A stretch of DNA of 64,000 nucleotides from Halomonas denitrificans (GCF_003056305.1 NZ_PYVX01000001.1:62001-126000); one strand, 5' to 3'; numbered from the stretch's first letter, positions 10,106-20,033 are shown. A program made the numbers and translations. The notes: generated by a model not told the origin, from the letters alone.

Positions 10106-10858
10106 ATGGCCGGCCATAGCAAATGGTCCAACATCAAGCACCGCAAGGCGGCCCAGGACGCCAAGCGGGGCAAGATCTTCAACAAGCTGATCCGCGAGCT
10201 CACGGTCGCCGCCCGCCAGGGCGGGGGCGAGCCCGAGGACAACCCGCGCCTGCGCGCCGCCATCGACAAGGCGCTGGCCAGCAACATGCCCAAGGACACC
10301 GTCCAGCGGGCGGTGGATCGCGGCGCCGGTAACACCGACGGCGACGACATGGAGGAGGTCGTCTACGAGGGCTACGGCCCCGAGGGCGTTGCGGTGCTGG
10401 TCGAGGCGATGACCGATAATCGCAACCGGACTGTCTCCGAGGTGCGACATGCCTTCAACAAGCACGGCGGCAACCTCGGCACCTCTGGCTCGGTGGCCTT
10501 CCTGTTCCACAAGCAGGGCCGCCTGACGCTGCCGGAAGGCTTCGAGGAGGAGGCCGCCATGGAGGCCACGCTCGCCGCAGAGCCCGAGGAGATCGAGACC
10601 CTCGAGGACGGCCGGCTCGAGGTGGTGACCACCCCGGATCGCTTCGGCGCGGTCAAGGACGCCCTGATCGAGGCGGGCATCGCCCCCGAGGCCAGCGACG
10701 TCGGGCTCTTCCCCGACACCTATACCCGCATCGACGATGTCGACCTCGGGCGACGCATCCTCCAGCTGGTCGACCGGCTCGAGGATCTGGACGATGTGCA
10801 GAATGTTTACACCAACGCGGACTTCGACGATGCCATCATGGACGAGCTGCAGGAGTAA
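10106..10858 (+). CDS. yebC: YebC/PmpR family regulatory protein
   Basis: A 250-residue member of the YebC/PmpR (TACO1-like) family, cytoplasmic. Members have been described as DNA-binding regulators and, more recently, as translation factors that help ribosomes through difficult sequences. The conserved N-terminus MAGHSKWSNIKHRKAAQDAKRG and the acidic C-terminal region are intact. The start ATG 10106 is preceded by AGAGGAGG. The gene lies directly upstream of ruvC, the classic yebC-ruvC-ruvA-ruvB arrangement, with a 260-bp gap that holds a small palindromic element. Confidence 0.93.
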   Translation: MAGHSKWSNIKHRKAAQDAKRGKIFNKLIRELTVAARQGGGEPEDNPRLRAAIDKALASNMPKDTVQRAVDRGAGNTDGDDMEEVVYEGYGPEGVAVLVEAMTDNRNRTVSEVRHAFNKHGGNLGTSGSVAFLFHKQGRLTLPEGFEEEAAMEATLAAEPEEIETLEDGRLEVVTTPDRFGAVKDALIEAGIAPEASDVGLFPDTYTRIDDVDLGRRILQLVDRLEDLDDVQNVYTNADFDDAIMDELQE

Positions 10859-11005
10859 GGCAGGGCACCAGCGCGCTCTTGATCCGGCGACTCCGGCGAC
10901 GATGCCATCACGGACGAGCGGCACGCTATCGAGAGATCGAGGAGAATGATGAGCTTTTTCGGCGACAAGCCCCGGGGTGCCGCACCATCGCGAGGGCGCT
11001 GTGAA

Positions 11006-11045
11006 CCCATCCATGGGCGCTACTTTTGCCATCCATGGGCAAAAG
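11006..11045. repeat. Compact palindromic element upstream of ruvC
   Basis: Two overlapping dyads lie in the yebC-ruvC gap. CCCAT-cc-ATGGG is at 11006-11017. A hairpin with 8-bp arms (CTTTTGCC at 11023-11030 and GGCAAAAG at 11038-11045) has the loop ATCCATG. The motif CATCCATGGG occurs twice. The density of symmetry suggests a dispersed intergenic repeat unit rather than a simple terminator. Only one copy is recognised in this window. Confidence 0.4.
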
Positions 11046-11118
11046 ACCCTCGCTTCGCCTTGCCCCCGACGCTCGCCCTCACAGGTATGGCGCACCGAGC
11101 TCGTGCAGCGGGCGCGTC

Positions 11119-11658
11119 ATGCTGATCCTCGGCATCGATCCCGGCTCGCGGATCACCGGCTACGGGGTGCTGGACGTCACCACCCCCACGCCGCGCTACG
11201 TGGCCAGCGGCTGCATCCGCATCCAGGCCGACGACCTGGCCCAGCGGCTGGCCCAGGTCTACGCCGGGGTCAGCGAGCTGATCGCCGTGCACGCCCCTGG
11301 CGAGTTCGCCATCGAGCAGGTGTTCATGTCGAAGAACGCCGACTCCGCGCTGAAGCTCGGCCAGGCCCGCGGCTCGGCGATCGTCTGCGCGGCCAACCAC
11401 GGCCTGCCGGTCAGCGAGTACGGCCCGCGGCAGATCAAGCAGGCGGTCACCGGCGGCGGCGCCGCCGACAAGGCCCAGGTGCAGCACATGGTGACGGCGA
11501 TCCTGGGCCTCTCGGCCACGCCCCAGGCCGACGCCGCCGACGCCCTGGCCATCGCGCTGACCCATGCCCATGCGCGGCTGGGGCTACTCAACAAGGGCAG
11601 CTTCGGCGGCCATCGCGGCCGCCGCAAGAGCGGCACCTGGCGGGATTTCCGCCCCTGA
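11119..11658 (+). CDS. ruvC: Crossover junction endodeoxyribonuclease RuvC
   Basis: A 179-residue Holliday-junction resolvase that cuts four-way junctions symmetrically as part of RuvABC recombination repair. The four acidic catalytic residues are visible: Asp7 (GIDPGSR), Glu66 (FAIEQVF), Asp138 and Asp141 (QADAADALA). The basic C-terminus is normal. ATG 11119 gives [10 protein letters not shown], matching the family N-terminus. No strong ribosome-binding site precedes it. It is followed by ruvA after 141 bases and then ruvB. Confidence 0.95.
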   Translation: MLILGIDPGSRITGYGVLDVTTPTPRYVASGCIRIQADDLAQRLAQVYAGVSELIAVHAPGEFAIEQVFMSKNADSALKLGQARGSAIVCAANHGLPVSEYGPRQIKQAVTGGGAADKAQVQHMVTAILGLSATPQADAADALAIALTHAHARLGLLNKGSFGGHRGRRKSGTWRDFRP

Positions 11659-11799
11659 ACGCGTCGCCACAAGGCGACGCCCGGGCCTTGTCGAACGCTG
11701 TTCTCGCGGACTGGCAAGGCACCCGGGCGAACAGTATAGTGGCCCGGTGACGGCTCCCGGGCCGCTCAGGACTCCAACCCCAAGGGATAGACCATTTCC

Positions 11800-12414
11800 A
11801 TGATCGGACGCCTGCGAGGCACCCTGCTCGAGAAACAGCCACCCTGGATGGTGGTGGACGTGGCCGGCGTCGGCTACGAACTGGAAGCCTCCATGACCAC
11901 CCTGGTGGCCATGCCCGGCACCGGCGAGCCGGTATCGCTCTATACCCACCTGACCATCCGCGACGACGCCCATCTGCTCTACGGCTTCGCCCGCGAGCAG
12001 GAGCGCGCGCTGTTCCGCGCCCTGATCAAGGTCAACGGCATCGGCCCCAAGCTCGCCCTCGGCATCCTCTCCGGCATGGACGAGGATGCCTTCATCCGCT
12101 GCGTGATGGACGACGACGCCAAGGCGCTGACCCGCCTGCCCGGCGTCGGCAAGAAGACCGCCGAGCGGCTGATCATCGAGATGCGCGACCGCTTTCCCCA
12201 CTGGCAGCAGCCCGGCGAGCTGGCCGTGGGGATGGAGGGCACGCCCGGCAGCGCGCCGGTCGCCACGGCGGATCCCGTCGCCGACGCCGAGGCGGCGCTG
12301 GTCAGCCTGGGCTACAAGCCCGCCGAGGCCGCGCGCATGCTGGTCGGCCTCGAGGAGGCCGAGTCCACCGAGGCCATGATCAAGGCGGCGCTGAGCCGCC
12401 GCCTGGCGGGGTGA
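11800..12414 (+). CDS. ruvA: Holliday junction branch migration protein RuvA
   Basis: A 204-residue protein that forms tetramers on Holliday junctions and loads the RuvB motor. Domain I is an OB fold (MIGRLRGTLLEK, then VGYELEASM). Domain II holds two helix-hairpin-helix motifs (KVNGIGPKLALGIL and RLPGVGKKTAERLIIEM, near 76-89 and 110-126). A flexible linker follows, then domain III (about 155-204), which contacts RuvB. A TATAGT hexamer at 11735-11740 may serve a local promoter, but the -35 region is poor. ruvB follows after 44 bases. Confidence 0.96.
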   Translation: MIGRLRGTLLEKQPPWMVVDVAGVGYELEASMTTLVAMPGTGEPVSLYTHLTIRDDAHLLYGFAREQERALFRALIKVNGIGPKLALGILSGMDEDAFIRCVMDDDAKALTRLPGVGKKTAERLIIEMRDRFPHWQQPGELAVGMEGTPGSAPVATADPVADAEAALVSLGYKPAEAARMLVGLEEAESTEAMIKAALSRRLAG

Positions 12415-12458
12415 GCCGATGCCATCGCCGTTTCTCCACCTGACACCGGATCGCCGCC

Positions 12459-13481
12459 ATGCTCGAGAGTGACCGCCTGATCGCCGCCGACGCCCGGGAG
12501 GGCGAAGGCGAGGGCAGCGTCGACCACGCCATCCGCCCCAAGCGCCTGGCCGACTACATCGGCCAGCCCCGAGTCCGCGAGCAGCTCGAGATCTTCATCA
12601 GCGCCGCCCGCGGCCGCGACGAGAGCCTCGACCACACCCTGGTCTTCGGCCCGCCGGGGCTCGGCAAGACGACGCTGGCCAACATCATCGCCGCCGAGAT
12701 GGGCGTAGGCCTCAAGTCGACCTCCGGGCCGGTGCTCGAGCGGGCCGGCGACCTCGCCGCCATGCTCACCAACCTGCAGCCCGGCGACGTGCTCTTCATC
12801 GACGAGATCCACCGCCTCTCGCCGGTGGTCGAGGAGATCCTCTATCCCGCCATGGAGGACTTCCAGCTCGACATCGTCATCGGCGAGGGGCCGGCGGCAC
12901 GCTCGATCAAGCTCGACCTGCCGCCCTTCACTCTGGTGGGGGCGACCACCCGAGCGGGCCTTCTGACCTCGCCGCTGCGCGACCGCTTCGGGATCGTGCA
13001 GCGCCTGGAGTTCTACAGCATCGACGAGCTGACCGAGATCGTCGCCCGCTCGGCGGGCCTGCTGGGCGTCGAGAATGATCGCGACGGCGCCCGGGAGGTC
13101 GCACGCCGTTCCCGGGGCACCCCGCGCATCGCCAACCGGCTGCTGCGCCGGGTGCGCGACTTCGCCCAGGTGCGCGCCGAGGGACGCGTCGATGCCGAGA
13201 TCGCCGACCTGGCCCTGAACATGCTGCACGTCGACCACCACGGCCTGGATCACATGGACCGCCGCCTGCTGCTGGCGATGATCGAGAAGTTCGACGGCGG
13301 CCCGGTGGGCATCGACTCCCTGGCCGCGGCCATCGGCGAGGAGCGCGACACCATCGAGGACGTCATCGAACCCTACCTGATCCAGCAGGGTCTGATGATG
13401 CGCACCGCCCGGGGGCGGGTGGTGACCCGCCAGGCCTGGGCGCATTTCGATATGGCGCCCCACGAGCGGGCGCCCGAGTAG
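12459..13481 (+). CDS. ruvB: Holliday junction branch migration ATPase RuvB
   Basis: A 340-residue AAA+ hexameric motor that drives branch migration with RuvA. Walker A is GPPGLGKT at 64-71 and Walker B is LFIDEIH near 116-122. Sensor 1 (VGATTRAG), the arginine-finger region and the C-terminal winged-helix domain ([26 protein letters not shown] onward) are complete. It ends 41 bases before tolQ. In many gammaproteobacteria a thioesterase gene, ybgC, lies between ruvB and tolQ; it is absent here. Confidence 0.97.
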   Translation: MLESDRLIAADAREGEGEGSVDHAIRPKRLADYIGQPRVREQLEIFISAARGRDESLDHTLVFGPPGLGKTTLANIIAAEMGVGLKSTSGPVLERAGDLAAMLTNLQPGDVLFIDEIHRLSPVVEEILYPAMEDFQLDIVIGEGPAARSIKLDLPPFTLVGATTRAGLLTSPLRDRFGIVQRLEFYSIDELTEIVARSAGLLGVENDRDGAREVARRSRGTPRIANRLLRRVRDFAQVRAEGRVDAEIADLALNMLHVDHHGLDHMDRRLLLAMIEKFDGGPVGIDSLAAAIGEERDTIEDVIEPYLIQQGLMMRTARGRVVTRQAWAHFDMAPHERAPE

Positions 13482-13522
13482 TCCACGCTTTCCCCATTCA
13501 TGACCGACCAAGACCGACGAGG

Positions 13523-14218
13523 ATGCCCGTGAACGACTCCCTGTCCATTCCCCACCTGATCATGAACGCCAGCGGCGTGGTGCAGGCGGTGATGCTGATC
13601 CTGATGATCGGCTCGCTGCTCTCCTGGGTGGTGATCTTCCAGCGCACCTTCGTGATGCGCCGGGCCCGCAAGGCGCACCGCCGCTTCGAGGACCGCTTCT
13701 GGTCCGGCGTCGACCTCAACGAGCTCTACCGCGAGACCCCGGCCGAGCAGGAGACCCAGGGCGCCGAGCACGTCTTCCGCTCAGGCTTTCGCGAGTTCAA
13801 CCGCCTGCTGGCCAAGACCCGCAGCCCCCAGGCGATCCTCGAGGGCGTCCAGCGCAGCATGCGCGTGGCCTGGTCCCGGGAGGAGGACCGCCTGAACCTG
13901 CACCTGGTGTTCCTGGCCACCGTCGCCTCGGCGAGCCCCTACATCGGGCTGTTCGGTACCGTCTGGGGCATCATGGGCTCCTTCCAGTCGCTCTCCCTGG
14001 CCCAGCAGGCGACGCTGGCCACCGTGGCGCCCTGGATCGCCGAGGCGCTGATCGCCACCGCCATGGGCCTGTTCGCCGCCATTCCCGCGGTGATCTTCTA
14101 CAACCGGCTCTCGGCCGAATCCGGCCGGCTGCTGGGCAAGTACGAGGACTTCGCCGAGGAGTTCCACTCCATCCTGCACCGCAACCTGCAGGGCCGGACC
14201 GACGCCGGCGCCGACTGA
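13523..14218 (+). CDS. tolQ: Tol-Pal system protein TolQ
   Basis: A 231-residue inner-membrane proton-channel subunit of the Tol-Pal machine, homologous to ExbB and MotA. Three membrane helices are visible (about 14-40, 130-155 and 165-190). The conserved GLFGTVWGIMGSF and IAEALIATAMGLFAAIPAV segments line the ion pathway. ATG 13523 follows an ACGAGG site; a GTG six bases later is an alternative. It starts the tight cluster tolQ-tolR-tolA-tolB-pal-cpoB, which constricts the outer membrane during division. Confidence 0.95.
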   Translation: MPVNDSLSIPHLIMNASGVVQAVMLILMIGSLLSWVVIFQRTFVMRRARKAHRRFEDRFWSGVDLNELYRETPAEQETQGAEHVFRSGFREFNRLLAKTRSPQAILEGVQRSMRVAWSREEDRLNLHLVFLATVASASPYIGLFGTVWGIMGSFQSLSLAQQATLATVAPWIAEALIATAMGLFAAIPAVIFYNRLSAESGRLLGKYEDFAEEFHSILHRNLQGRTDAGAD

Positions 14219-14231
14219 GGGAGAGGCCATC

Positions 14232-14672
<441 letters not shown>

Positions 14673-14681
14673 GGAGCGCCC

Positions 14682-15839
14682 ATGGCCAGACATGACCGAC
14701 GCGTGGGCTACGGCCTGCCGCTGCTGCTCGCCATCGGGCTGCACCTGGCGATCCTCGTGGCCAGCGTGCTGCGCTTTCCCGAGGAGGAGGTCGCGCCGCC
14801 GAGCACCAACATCGTCCAGGCGACCCTGGTGAGCACCGAGACCACCACCGATCAGGCCCAGCGCGCCGAGGAGGCGCGGGCCCGGGCGGCCGCGCGCCAG
14901 GCGGAAGAGGAGGCCGAGCGCGCCGAAGCCGAGGAAGCGGAGCAGGCGGCACGCCAGGCCGAGCAGGAGGAGGCCGCCCGCCGGGCCGAGGCAGAAGCCG
15001 AAGCTGAGGCCGAAGCCGAAGCCGAAGCTGAGGCCGAAGCGCAACGCCAAGCCGAGGCCGAGGCCCGCGAGGCCGCCCGCCGCGAGGCGGAGGAGGAGGC
15101 CGCCCGTCGCGCCGCCGAGGCGGAGGCCCAGGCGGAGCGTCGCCGCGAGGCGGAAGCCGAACGGCAGCGTCAGGCCGAGGCGGAAGCCGAACGGCAGCGC
15201 CAGGCCGAGGCGGAAGCCGAGCGGCAGCGCCAGGCCGAGGCGGAGGCCGAACGGCAGCGCCAGGCCGAGGCGGAAGCCGAACGGCAGCGTCAGGCCGAGG
15301 CGGAAGCCGAACGGCAGCGCCAGGCCGAGGCGGAAGCCGAGCGGCAGCGCCAGGCCGAGGCGGAGGCCGAACGGCAGCGCCAGGCCGAGGCGGAAGCCGA
15401 ACGGCAGCGCCAGGCCGAGGCGGAGGCCGAACGGCAGCGCCAGGCCGAGGAGGCCGCCCGCCGCGCCGCCGAGGCGGCGAGCCAGGGGCTGGATCGCGCC
15501 ATCGAGGGCGAGAGCGAGAGCGTCGCCAATGCCCGCCAGGCCAACGAGGCTGCCAACGGTTTCATCAACCTGGTGCGTCGCGCGGTGGAGCAGGCCTGGG
15601 TGATTCCGCCCAACGTGCCGCCGGGCGCCGCAGCCCAGGTCAGGGTACGACTCGGGCCGTCGGGGGAGCTGTTTGCCGCCTCCATCGGTCAGAGCAGTGG
15701 TAACGGGGCCTTCGACCGCTCCGCGGTCCAGGCCGTGGAGGCCGCCGCCCCCTTCGCCGAGCTTCGCCAGTTGCCGGCGGCGGTGCAACGCGACTACCGT
15801 CAATTCAATCTGCGATTCAGACCGGGGGATATCCGCTGA
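14682..15839 (+). CDS. tolA: Tol-Pal system protein TolA with a long tandem-repeat stalk
   Basis: A 385-residue protein linking the inner-membrane TolQR motor to Pal/TolB. The N-terminal membrane helix is near 10-30. Domain II (about 55-265) is a charged Ala/Glu/Arg/Gln helix, and the C-terminal globular domain (about 275-385, with [17 protein letters not shown] and the [14 protein letters not shown] strands) binds periplasmic partners. Residues of about 157-256 consist of ten copies of a 10-residue unit ([10 protein letters not shown]) encoded by 30-bp DNA repeats. An Ala-Glu dipeptide run precedes them. The stop codon overlaps the tolB start by one base. Confidence 0.93.
   Translation: MARHDRRVGYGLPLLLAIGLHLAILVASVLRFPEEEVAPPSTNIVQATLVSTETTTDQAQRAEEARARAAARQAEEEAERAEAEEAEQAARQAEQEEAARRAEAEAEAEAEAEAEAEAEAQRQAEAEAREAARREAEEEAARRAAEAEAQAERRREAEAERQRQAEAEAERQRQAEAEAERQRQAEAEAERQRQAEAEAERQRQAEAEAERQRQAEAEAERQRQAEAEAERQRQAEAEAERQRQAEAEAERQRQAEEAARRAAEAASQGLDRAIEGESESVANARQANEAANGFINLVRRAVEQAWVIPPNVPPGAAAQVRVRLGPSGELFAASIGQSSGNGAFDRSAVQAVEAAAPFAELRQLPAAVQRDYRQFNLRFRPGDIR
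15151..15450 (+). repeat. Ten 30-bp tandem repeats inside tolA with a 120-bp higher-order period
   Basis: Ten in-frame 30-bp units differ only at three positions. Naming the four variants A-D, the order is A B C D A B C D B D. The block 15151-15270 is duplicated exactly as 15271-15390, and a shorter B-D pair follows. A diverged unit precedes the array at 15121-15150. This pattern indicates recent expansion by unequal exchange or slippage. Confidence 0.97.
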
Positions 15840-17125
15840 TGAAGATTCTGAAGAGTACCTGGCTGGCCGCCATGCTGATGCTGGTCACCGGCCTGGCCCA
15901 GGCCGACCTGACCATCGAGATCACCCGTGGCAGCGACCGGGCCACGCCCATTGCCGTGGTGCCGCTGGCCGACGGGGAGGAGATGCCCCAGGACATCGCC
16001 CAGATCGTCGCCGATGACCTGGAGCGCAGCGGCTACTTCGAACCCCTCGAGCGCGAGGCCATGTTCGCGCGTCCCGCCTCGAGCGACGAGGTCCGCTACG
16101 GCGAGTGGCGCGCCCTGGACGTACGCTACCTGGTGGTGGGCCGTGTCAGCCGCGAGGGCGAGAACTACCGGATCGAGTACGAGCTGATGGACGTCAGCGG
16201 CGGCAGCCGGATGCTCGCCGAGAGCGTGACCGCCGGGCGTCAGGGGCTGCGCGACGCCGCCCACTACATCAGCGACCAGATCTTCGAGGAGATCACCGAT
16301 ATCCGCGGGGCCTTCTCGACCCGCATCGCCTACGTGACCTCCACGGGCCTGGGCGATCAGACCCAGTATGCGCTGCACGTGGCCGACGCCGACGGGCGCA
16401 ACAGCCAGCAGGTCCTGGCCTCCGACGAGCCGATCATGTCGCCCTCCTGGTCGCCGGACGGCAGCAAGCTGGCCTACGTCTCCTTCGAGACCGGACGCCC
16501 GGCCATCTACATCCAGGAGATCGCCTCCGGTCGCCGCGTGCGGGCCACCTCCTTCGAGGGGCTCAACAGCGCCCCGACCTGGTCGCCGGACGGCCGGCGC
16601 CTGGCGATGTCGCTCTCCAAGGACGGCCAGCCGGACATCTACGTGATGGACATCGGCTCGCGCAACCTCGAGCGGGTCACCACGGGCTCCAGCATCGAGA
16701 CCGAGCCCGCCTGGTCGCCGGATGGCCAGAGCCTGGTGTTCACCTCCGATCGCAGCGGCGGGCCCCAGATCTATCACCTCGAGCTCGGCAGCGGCCAGGC
16801 CGAGCGCATCACCTTCACCGGCAACTACAACGCCCGGGCCCGCTTCGCGCCGGACGGCGAGTCGATCTTCCTGATCCACCGCGGCAGCAACGGCTACCAG
16901 GTCGCGCGCCAGGATCTGGAGAGCGGCCGCCTGGTGGCCCTGACCGACTCGCGTCAGGACGAATCCCCCAGTGTCGCGCCCAACGGCACCATGGTAATCT
17001 TCGCCACCCAGCAGGGCGGCAACGGCGTGCTGGGCGGCGTGTCCGCCGACGGGCGCGCCTCCTTCCGGCTGCCGGCGGCACAGGGTGATGTCCGCGAACC
17101 CGCGTGGTCCCCGTTTCTGAACTGA
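15839..17125 (+). CDS. tolB: Tol-Pal system periplasmic beta-propeller protein TolB
   Basis: A 428-residue periplasmic protein. A signal peptide (about 1-22, cleavage after AQA) is followed by an N-terminal alpha/beta domain and a six-bladed beta-propeller. The propeller is marked by repeated WSPDG motifs ([49 protein letters not shown]). TolB binds Pal and TolA. Its ATG shares one base with the tolA stop codon, indicating translational coupling. The protein ends with the typical [10 protein letters not shown]. Confidence 0.96.
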   Translation: MKILKSTWLAAMLMLVTGLAQADLTIEITRGSDRATPIAVVPLADGEEMPQDIAQIVADDLERSGYFEPLEREAMFARPASSDEVRYGEWRALDVRYLVVGRVSREGENYRIEYELMDVSGGSRMLAESVTAGRQGLRDAAHYISDQIFEEITDIRGAFSTRIAYVTSTGLGDQTQYALHVADADGRNSQQVLASDEPIMSPSWSPDGSKLAYVSFETGRPAIYIQEIASGRRVRATSFEGLNSAPTWSPDGRRLAMSLSKDGQPDIYVMDIGSRNLERVTTGSSIETEPAWSPDGQSLVFTSDRSGGPQIYHLELGSGQAERITFTGNYNARARFAPDGESIFLIHRGSNGYQVARQDLESGRLVALTDSRQDESPSVAPNGTMVIFATQQGGNGVLGGVSADGRASFRLPAAQGDVREPAWSPFLN

Positions 17126-17148
17126 TGTCCCCAAAAAGGAGTTTCTCG

Positions 17149-17682
17149 ATGCAGCTCAAGTCCCACGCCAGAACCCTGGCGATCGCGCTTTCCCTGGCCG
17201 TCGTGGCCGGTTGTTCCAGCACGGGCGGCAGCCAGGATGGCGACCTGGACGGCGGCCTCGCCGGCGGCAGCGGCGGCGTCACCACCGGCACCGCCGGGGG
17301 TAGCGGCGTCAACGGCGACCGCGCCGGCCAGATGACCGACGCCGACGGCCGCATCCCGGCGACCCGCACCATCTACTTCGAGTACGACAGCGACGCCATC
17401 CGCAGCGAGTTCGAGCCGGTGCTCACCGCCCATGCCCAGTTCCTGCGCGCCAACCCCAGCGCCACGGTGATCCTGCAGGGCCACACCGACGAGCGCGGCA
17501 CCCGCGAGTACAACCTGGCCCTGGGCGAGCGTCGTGCCGGCTCCGTGGAGCGCTACCTCAACGTGCAGGGCGTCTCCCCCTCCCAGGTCGAGGTGGTGAG
17601 CTACGGCGAGGAGCGGCCCGCCGCGCGTGGCGCGAACGAGCAGGCCTACGCCCAGAACCGTCGGGTGGTCTTCGCCTACTGA
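17149..17682 (+). CDS. pal: Peptidoglycan-associated lipoprotein Pal
   Basis: A 177-residue outer-membrane lipoprotein anchoring the Tol system to peptidoglycan. The signal peptide ends in the lipobox VVAGC, with Cys22 lipidated. A Gly/Ser/Asp-rich linker (about 23-60) precedes the OmpA-like domain, which carries the peptidoglycan-binding stretch HTDERGTREYNLALGERRA. The start ATG 17149 has an AAAAAGGAG site. It follows tolB by 23 bases. Confidence 0.96.
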   Translation: MQLKSHARTLAIALSLAVVAGCSSTGGSQDGDLDGGLAGGSGGVTTGTAGGSGVNGDRAGQMTDADGRIPATRTIYFEYDSDAIRSEFEPVLTAHAQFLRANPSATVILQGHTDERGTREYNLALGERRAGSVERYLNVQGVSPSQVEVVSYGEERPAARGANEQAYAQNRRVVFAY

Positions 17683-17711
17683 GCCAGGCCCACACGACGA
17701 GGGAGATAGTC

Positions 17712-18479
17712 ATGAGACACGGTCTGAAGAGACTGTGCGGCGCGGGAGCCCTGGTGCTCCCGCTGACCGTTGCGGCACAGCAGCCGGTAATCGAGGACCT
17801 CACCGAGAACCAGCGGGGAGGGGGCTTCTACAGCCAGACGGCGACCCGCGAGGAGGCCGGCGGCAGCCTGGTGATCTTCAACCAGGTGCAGCAGCACCAG
17901 GAGGAGATCCGCCAGCTGCGTGGCCAGGTGGAAGAGCTGCGCCACCAGCTCGAGCAGCTGCGTCGCCAGACCCGCCAGCAGTACCTCGACATCGAGGATC
18001 GGCTGATGGCGGCGGGCAGCGGCGTCGGCCAGGCCGCCCCGCCCGTGGACGAGCAGAGCGCCCGCGAGGTGGCCGAGACGCCATCGCCGCGCGGCGATGA
18101 GGCCGGCACCCAGCAGGCCTATCAGGCCGCCTTCGGCCACGTCCAGGCCCGCGAGTTCGGCGAGGCGATCAGCGCCTTCGAGGCCTTCGTCCGCCAATAC
18201 CCCGACGCGCGGCTGACCGCCAACGCCCACTACTGGCTGGGCGAGCTGCACTCCGCCGAGTCCAACCTGGAGCCGGCCGAGGCGGCCTTCCGGCGGGTGC
18301 TCGAGGACTTCCCCGAGAGCAGCAAGGTGCCCGACGCCCTCTACAAGCTGGGCCTGCTCGAGGCGCGCCGCGGGCGGCCGGAAGAGAGCCGGGCCCTGCT
18401 CGAGCGGGTGCGCGAGGAGTACCCCGACAGCAGCGCCGCCGGACTGGCCGATGACTTCCTGCGCCAGACGGGCAACTGA
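17712..18479 (+). CDS. cpoB: Cell division coordinator CpoB (YbgF), periplasmic
   Basis: A 255-residue secreted protein that couples outer-membrane constriction with septal peptidoglycan synthesis. A signal peptide (about 1-22) ends in VAA. An N-terminal trimerising coiled coil follows (about 50-100, with QQHQEEIRQLRGQVEELRHQ). A Pro/Glu linker leads to C-terminal TPR repeats (about 130-255, AYQAAFGHVQAREFGEAISAFEAF, then ANAHYWLGELHSAE). It is the last gene of the tol-pal cluster, 29 bases after pal. Confidence 0.94.
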   Translation: MRHGLKRLCGAGALVLPLTVAAQQPVIEDLTENQRGGGFYSQTATREEAGGSLVIFNQVQQHQEEIRQLRGQVEELRHQLEQLRRQTRQQYLDIEDRLMAAGSGVGQAAPPVDEQSAREVAETPSPRGDEAGTQQAYQAAFGHVQAREFGEAISAFEAFVRQYPDARLTANAHYWLGELHSAESNLEPAEAAFRRVLEDFPESSKVPDALYKLGLLEARRGRPEESRALLERVREEYPDSSAAGLADDFLRQTGN

Positions 18480-18488
18480 GGAACCGAG

Positions 18489-19253
18489 ATGACCTGCAAG
18501 ATCGACTATCAGCCCGCGCCCAATCTGCTCGACGGCCGCATCATCCTGGTCACCGGTGCCGGCGACGGCATCGGCCGGGAAGCGGCGCTGGCCTTCGCCG
18601 GACATGGCGCCACCGTGATCCTGCTCGGGCGCACCATCGCCAAGCTGGAGAAGGTCTACGACGAGATCGAGGCCGCCGGCGGTCCCCAGCCGGCGATCTT
18701 CCCGCTCAATTTCGAGGGGGCCGTGCTCAAGGACTATCACGACATGGCCGAGACCCTGGACAAGGAGTTCGGCCGCCTCGACGGCATCCTGCACAACGCT
18801 GGGATGCTCGGCCGCATCACCCCCTTCGAGCAGTACAATCCCGAGCTCTGGGAGCAGGTGATGCAGGTCAACATCAACGGGCCGATCTGGATGACCCAGG
18901 CGCTGCTGCCGCTGCTCAAGAGCTCGCCGGACGCCTCGGTGGTGTTCACCTCGTCGGGCGTGGGGCGCCGCGGCCGCGCCTACTGGGGGGCCTACTCGGT
19001 CTCCAAGTTCGCCACCGAGGGCTTCGTCCAGGTGCTGGCCGACGAGGTCGAGCACCTGGGCACGCTGCGGGTCAACAGCCTCAATCCCGGGGCGACGCGC
19101 ACCGCCATGCGCAAGGCCGCCTATCCGGGCGAGGACCCGCTGACGCTGCGGACCCCCGAGGCGATCATGCCCACCTACCTGTGGCTGATGGGCCCGGAGA
19201 GCCGGGGCCACAACGGCGAGCAGTTCGACGCCCAGCCGCCCAAGGGGGCCTGA
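18489..19253 (+). CDS. yciK: YciK-family short-chain dehydrogenase
   Basis: A 254-residue cytoplasmic SDR oxidoreductase. The cofactor motif TGAGDGIG is at 22-29, the NAG motif at 103-105 (LHNAGML), and the catalytic Ser155/Tyr169/Lys173 are in place. The N-terminal YQPAPNLLDGRIILVTG stretch is typical of YciK. The substrate is unknown for the family. It starts 9 bases after cpoB and could be read through from the tol operon. In pseudomonads yciK adjoins ubiG-mupP in one direction; here it is convergent with them. Confidence 0.88.
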   Translation: MTCKIDYQPAPNLLDGRIILVTGAGDGIGREAALAFAGHGATVILLGRTIAKLEKVYDEIEAAGGPQPAIFPLNFEGAVLKDYHDMAETLDKEFGRLDGILHNAGMLGRITPFEQYNPELWEQVMQVNINGPIWMTQALLPLLKSSPDASVVFTSSGVGRRGRAYWGAYSVSKFATEGFVQVLADEVEHLGTLRVNSLNPGATRTAMRKAAYPGEDPLTLRTPEAIMPTYLWLMGPESRGHNGEQFDAQPPKGA

Positions 19254-19285
19254 GGGGCCAGGCCGAACGGTGAGGCCAGCAAGAA

Positions 19286-19332
19286 GAAGCCCTCGCGCCG
19301 GCACGGCGTGGCCGGCCAGGCGTGAGGGCTTC
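19286..19332. terminator. Bidirectional hairpin between yciK and mupP
   Basis: Arms 19286-19299 and 19319-19332 pair over 14 bases with one G-U, around a GC-rich loop. The core is GAAGCCCTC/GAGGGCTTC. It lies between convergent genes. Confidence 0.7.
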
Positions 19333-19358
19333 GTCGTGTCTGGGGCGCGGCTGGCGTG

Positions 19359-20033
19359 CTAGCCCTCGGACTCTCCCTCCAGCAGCGCCGCGACCAGCGC
19401 CTCGGCGGTATCGAACCAGAGGTCGGCCGGCCAGCGCCGGTAGTCGTCCTCTTCCTCGATGTAGCCATAGCCCACCGCCACGGCGGCCATGCCGGCCGCC
19501 CGGGCCGCCTGCATGTCACGCAGGTGATCGCCGATGTACCAGCAGTGCACGGGCGAGGCCGCGAGGCGTCGCGCCGCCTCGACGAGCGGGGCGGGATCGG
19601 GTTTCTTGACCGGCAGATCGTCGGCACAGAGCAACACCCCGGGGGCGAGACCGAGGGCCTCGACCAGGGGGGCGGCGTAGGCGCGGGGCTTGTTGGTGAC
19701 GATGCCCCAGCGGCCCTCGCCCGCGGCCCAGGCGTCCAGCAGACGGTCCAGCGGAGGGAAGACGCGACTCTCCTCGGCCACCGCCTGGCCGTAGGCCTCG
19801 AGCAGGAAGGTGCGGGCCGCGTCATGCCCCGGGGCCTGCTTCTCGAGGCCCAGCGCCAGGGTCACCAGGGCGCTGCCGCCGTTGGAGACCTGGGCGCGGA
19901 TCGTCGCATAGGGCAGGGCGGGCAGGCCGTGATGCTCGCGCAGGGCATTGGTCGCCCGGGCCAGGTCCGGCGCGGTGTCCACCAGGGTGCCGTCCAGGTC
20001 GAAGAGCAGGGCCTCGGGGCGCACTTTGGGCAT
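19359..20033 (-). CDS. mupP: HAD phosphatase, probable N-acetylmuramic acid 6-phosphate phosphatase MupP
   Basis: A 224-residue HAD-superfamily hydrolase. Motif I is LLFDLDGTLVDT, with nucleophile Asp12 and Asp14. Motif II is IVTNKP, motif III is the lysine of VKKPDP, and motif IV is YIGDHLRDM. Sequence alone fits phosphoglycolate phosphatase (Gph) equally. I prefer MupP because the gene overlaps ubiG by one base, as in the ubiG-mupP pair of pseudomonads, where MupP dephosphorylates MurNAc 6-phosphate in cell-wall recycling. Phosphoglycolate phosphatase remains the alternative. Confidence 0.75.
   Translation of the reverse strand: MPKVRPEALLFDLDGTLVDTAPDLARATNALREHHGLPALPYATIRAQVSNGGSALVTLALGLEKQAPGHDAARTFLLEAYGQAVAEESRVFPPLDRLLDAWAAGEGRWGIVTNKPRAYAAPLVEALGLAPGVLLCADDLPVKKPDPAPLVEAARRLAASPVHCWYIGDHLRDMQAARAAGMAAVAVGYGYIEEEDDYRRWPADLWFDTAEALVAALLEGESEG

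Noticed and set aside
10946..11125. A possible 59-codon gene (MMSFFGDKPRG...) just upstream of ruvC with a GAGGAG site
   Set aside because: It crosses the palindromic element, overlaps the ruvC start and has no recognisable similarity. Chance is likely in this GC context.
15151..15450. A regular repeat array that could suggest CRISPR
   Set aside because: The 30-bp units are directly adjacent without spacers and are in frame inside tolA.
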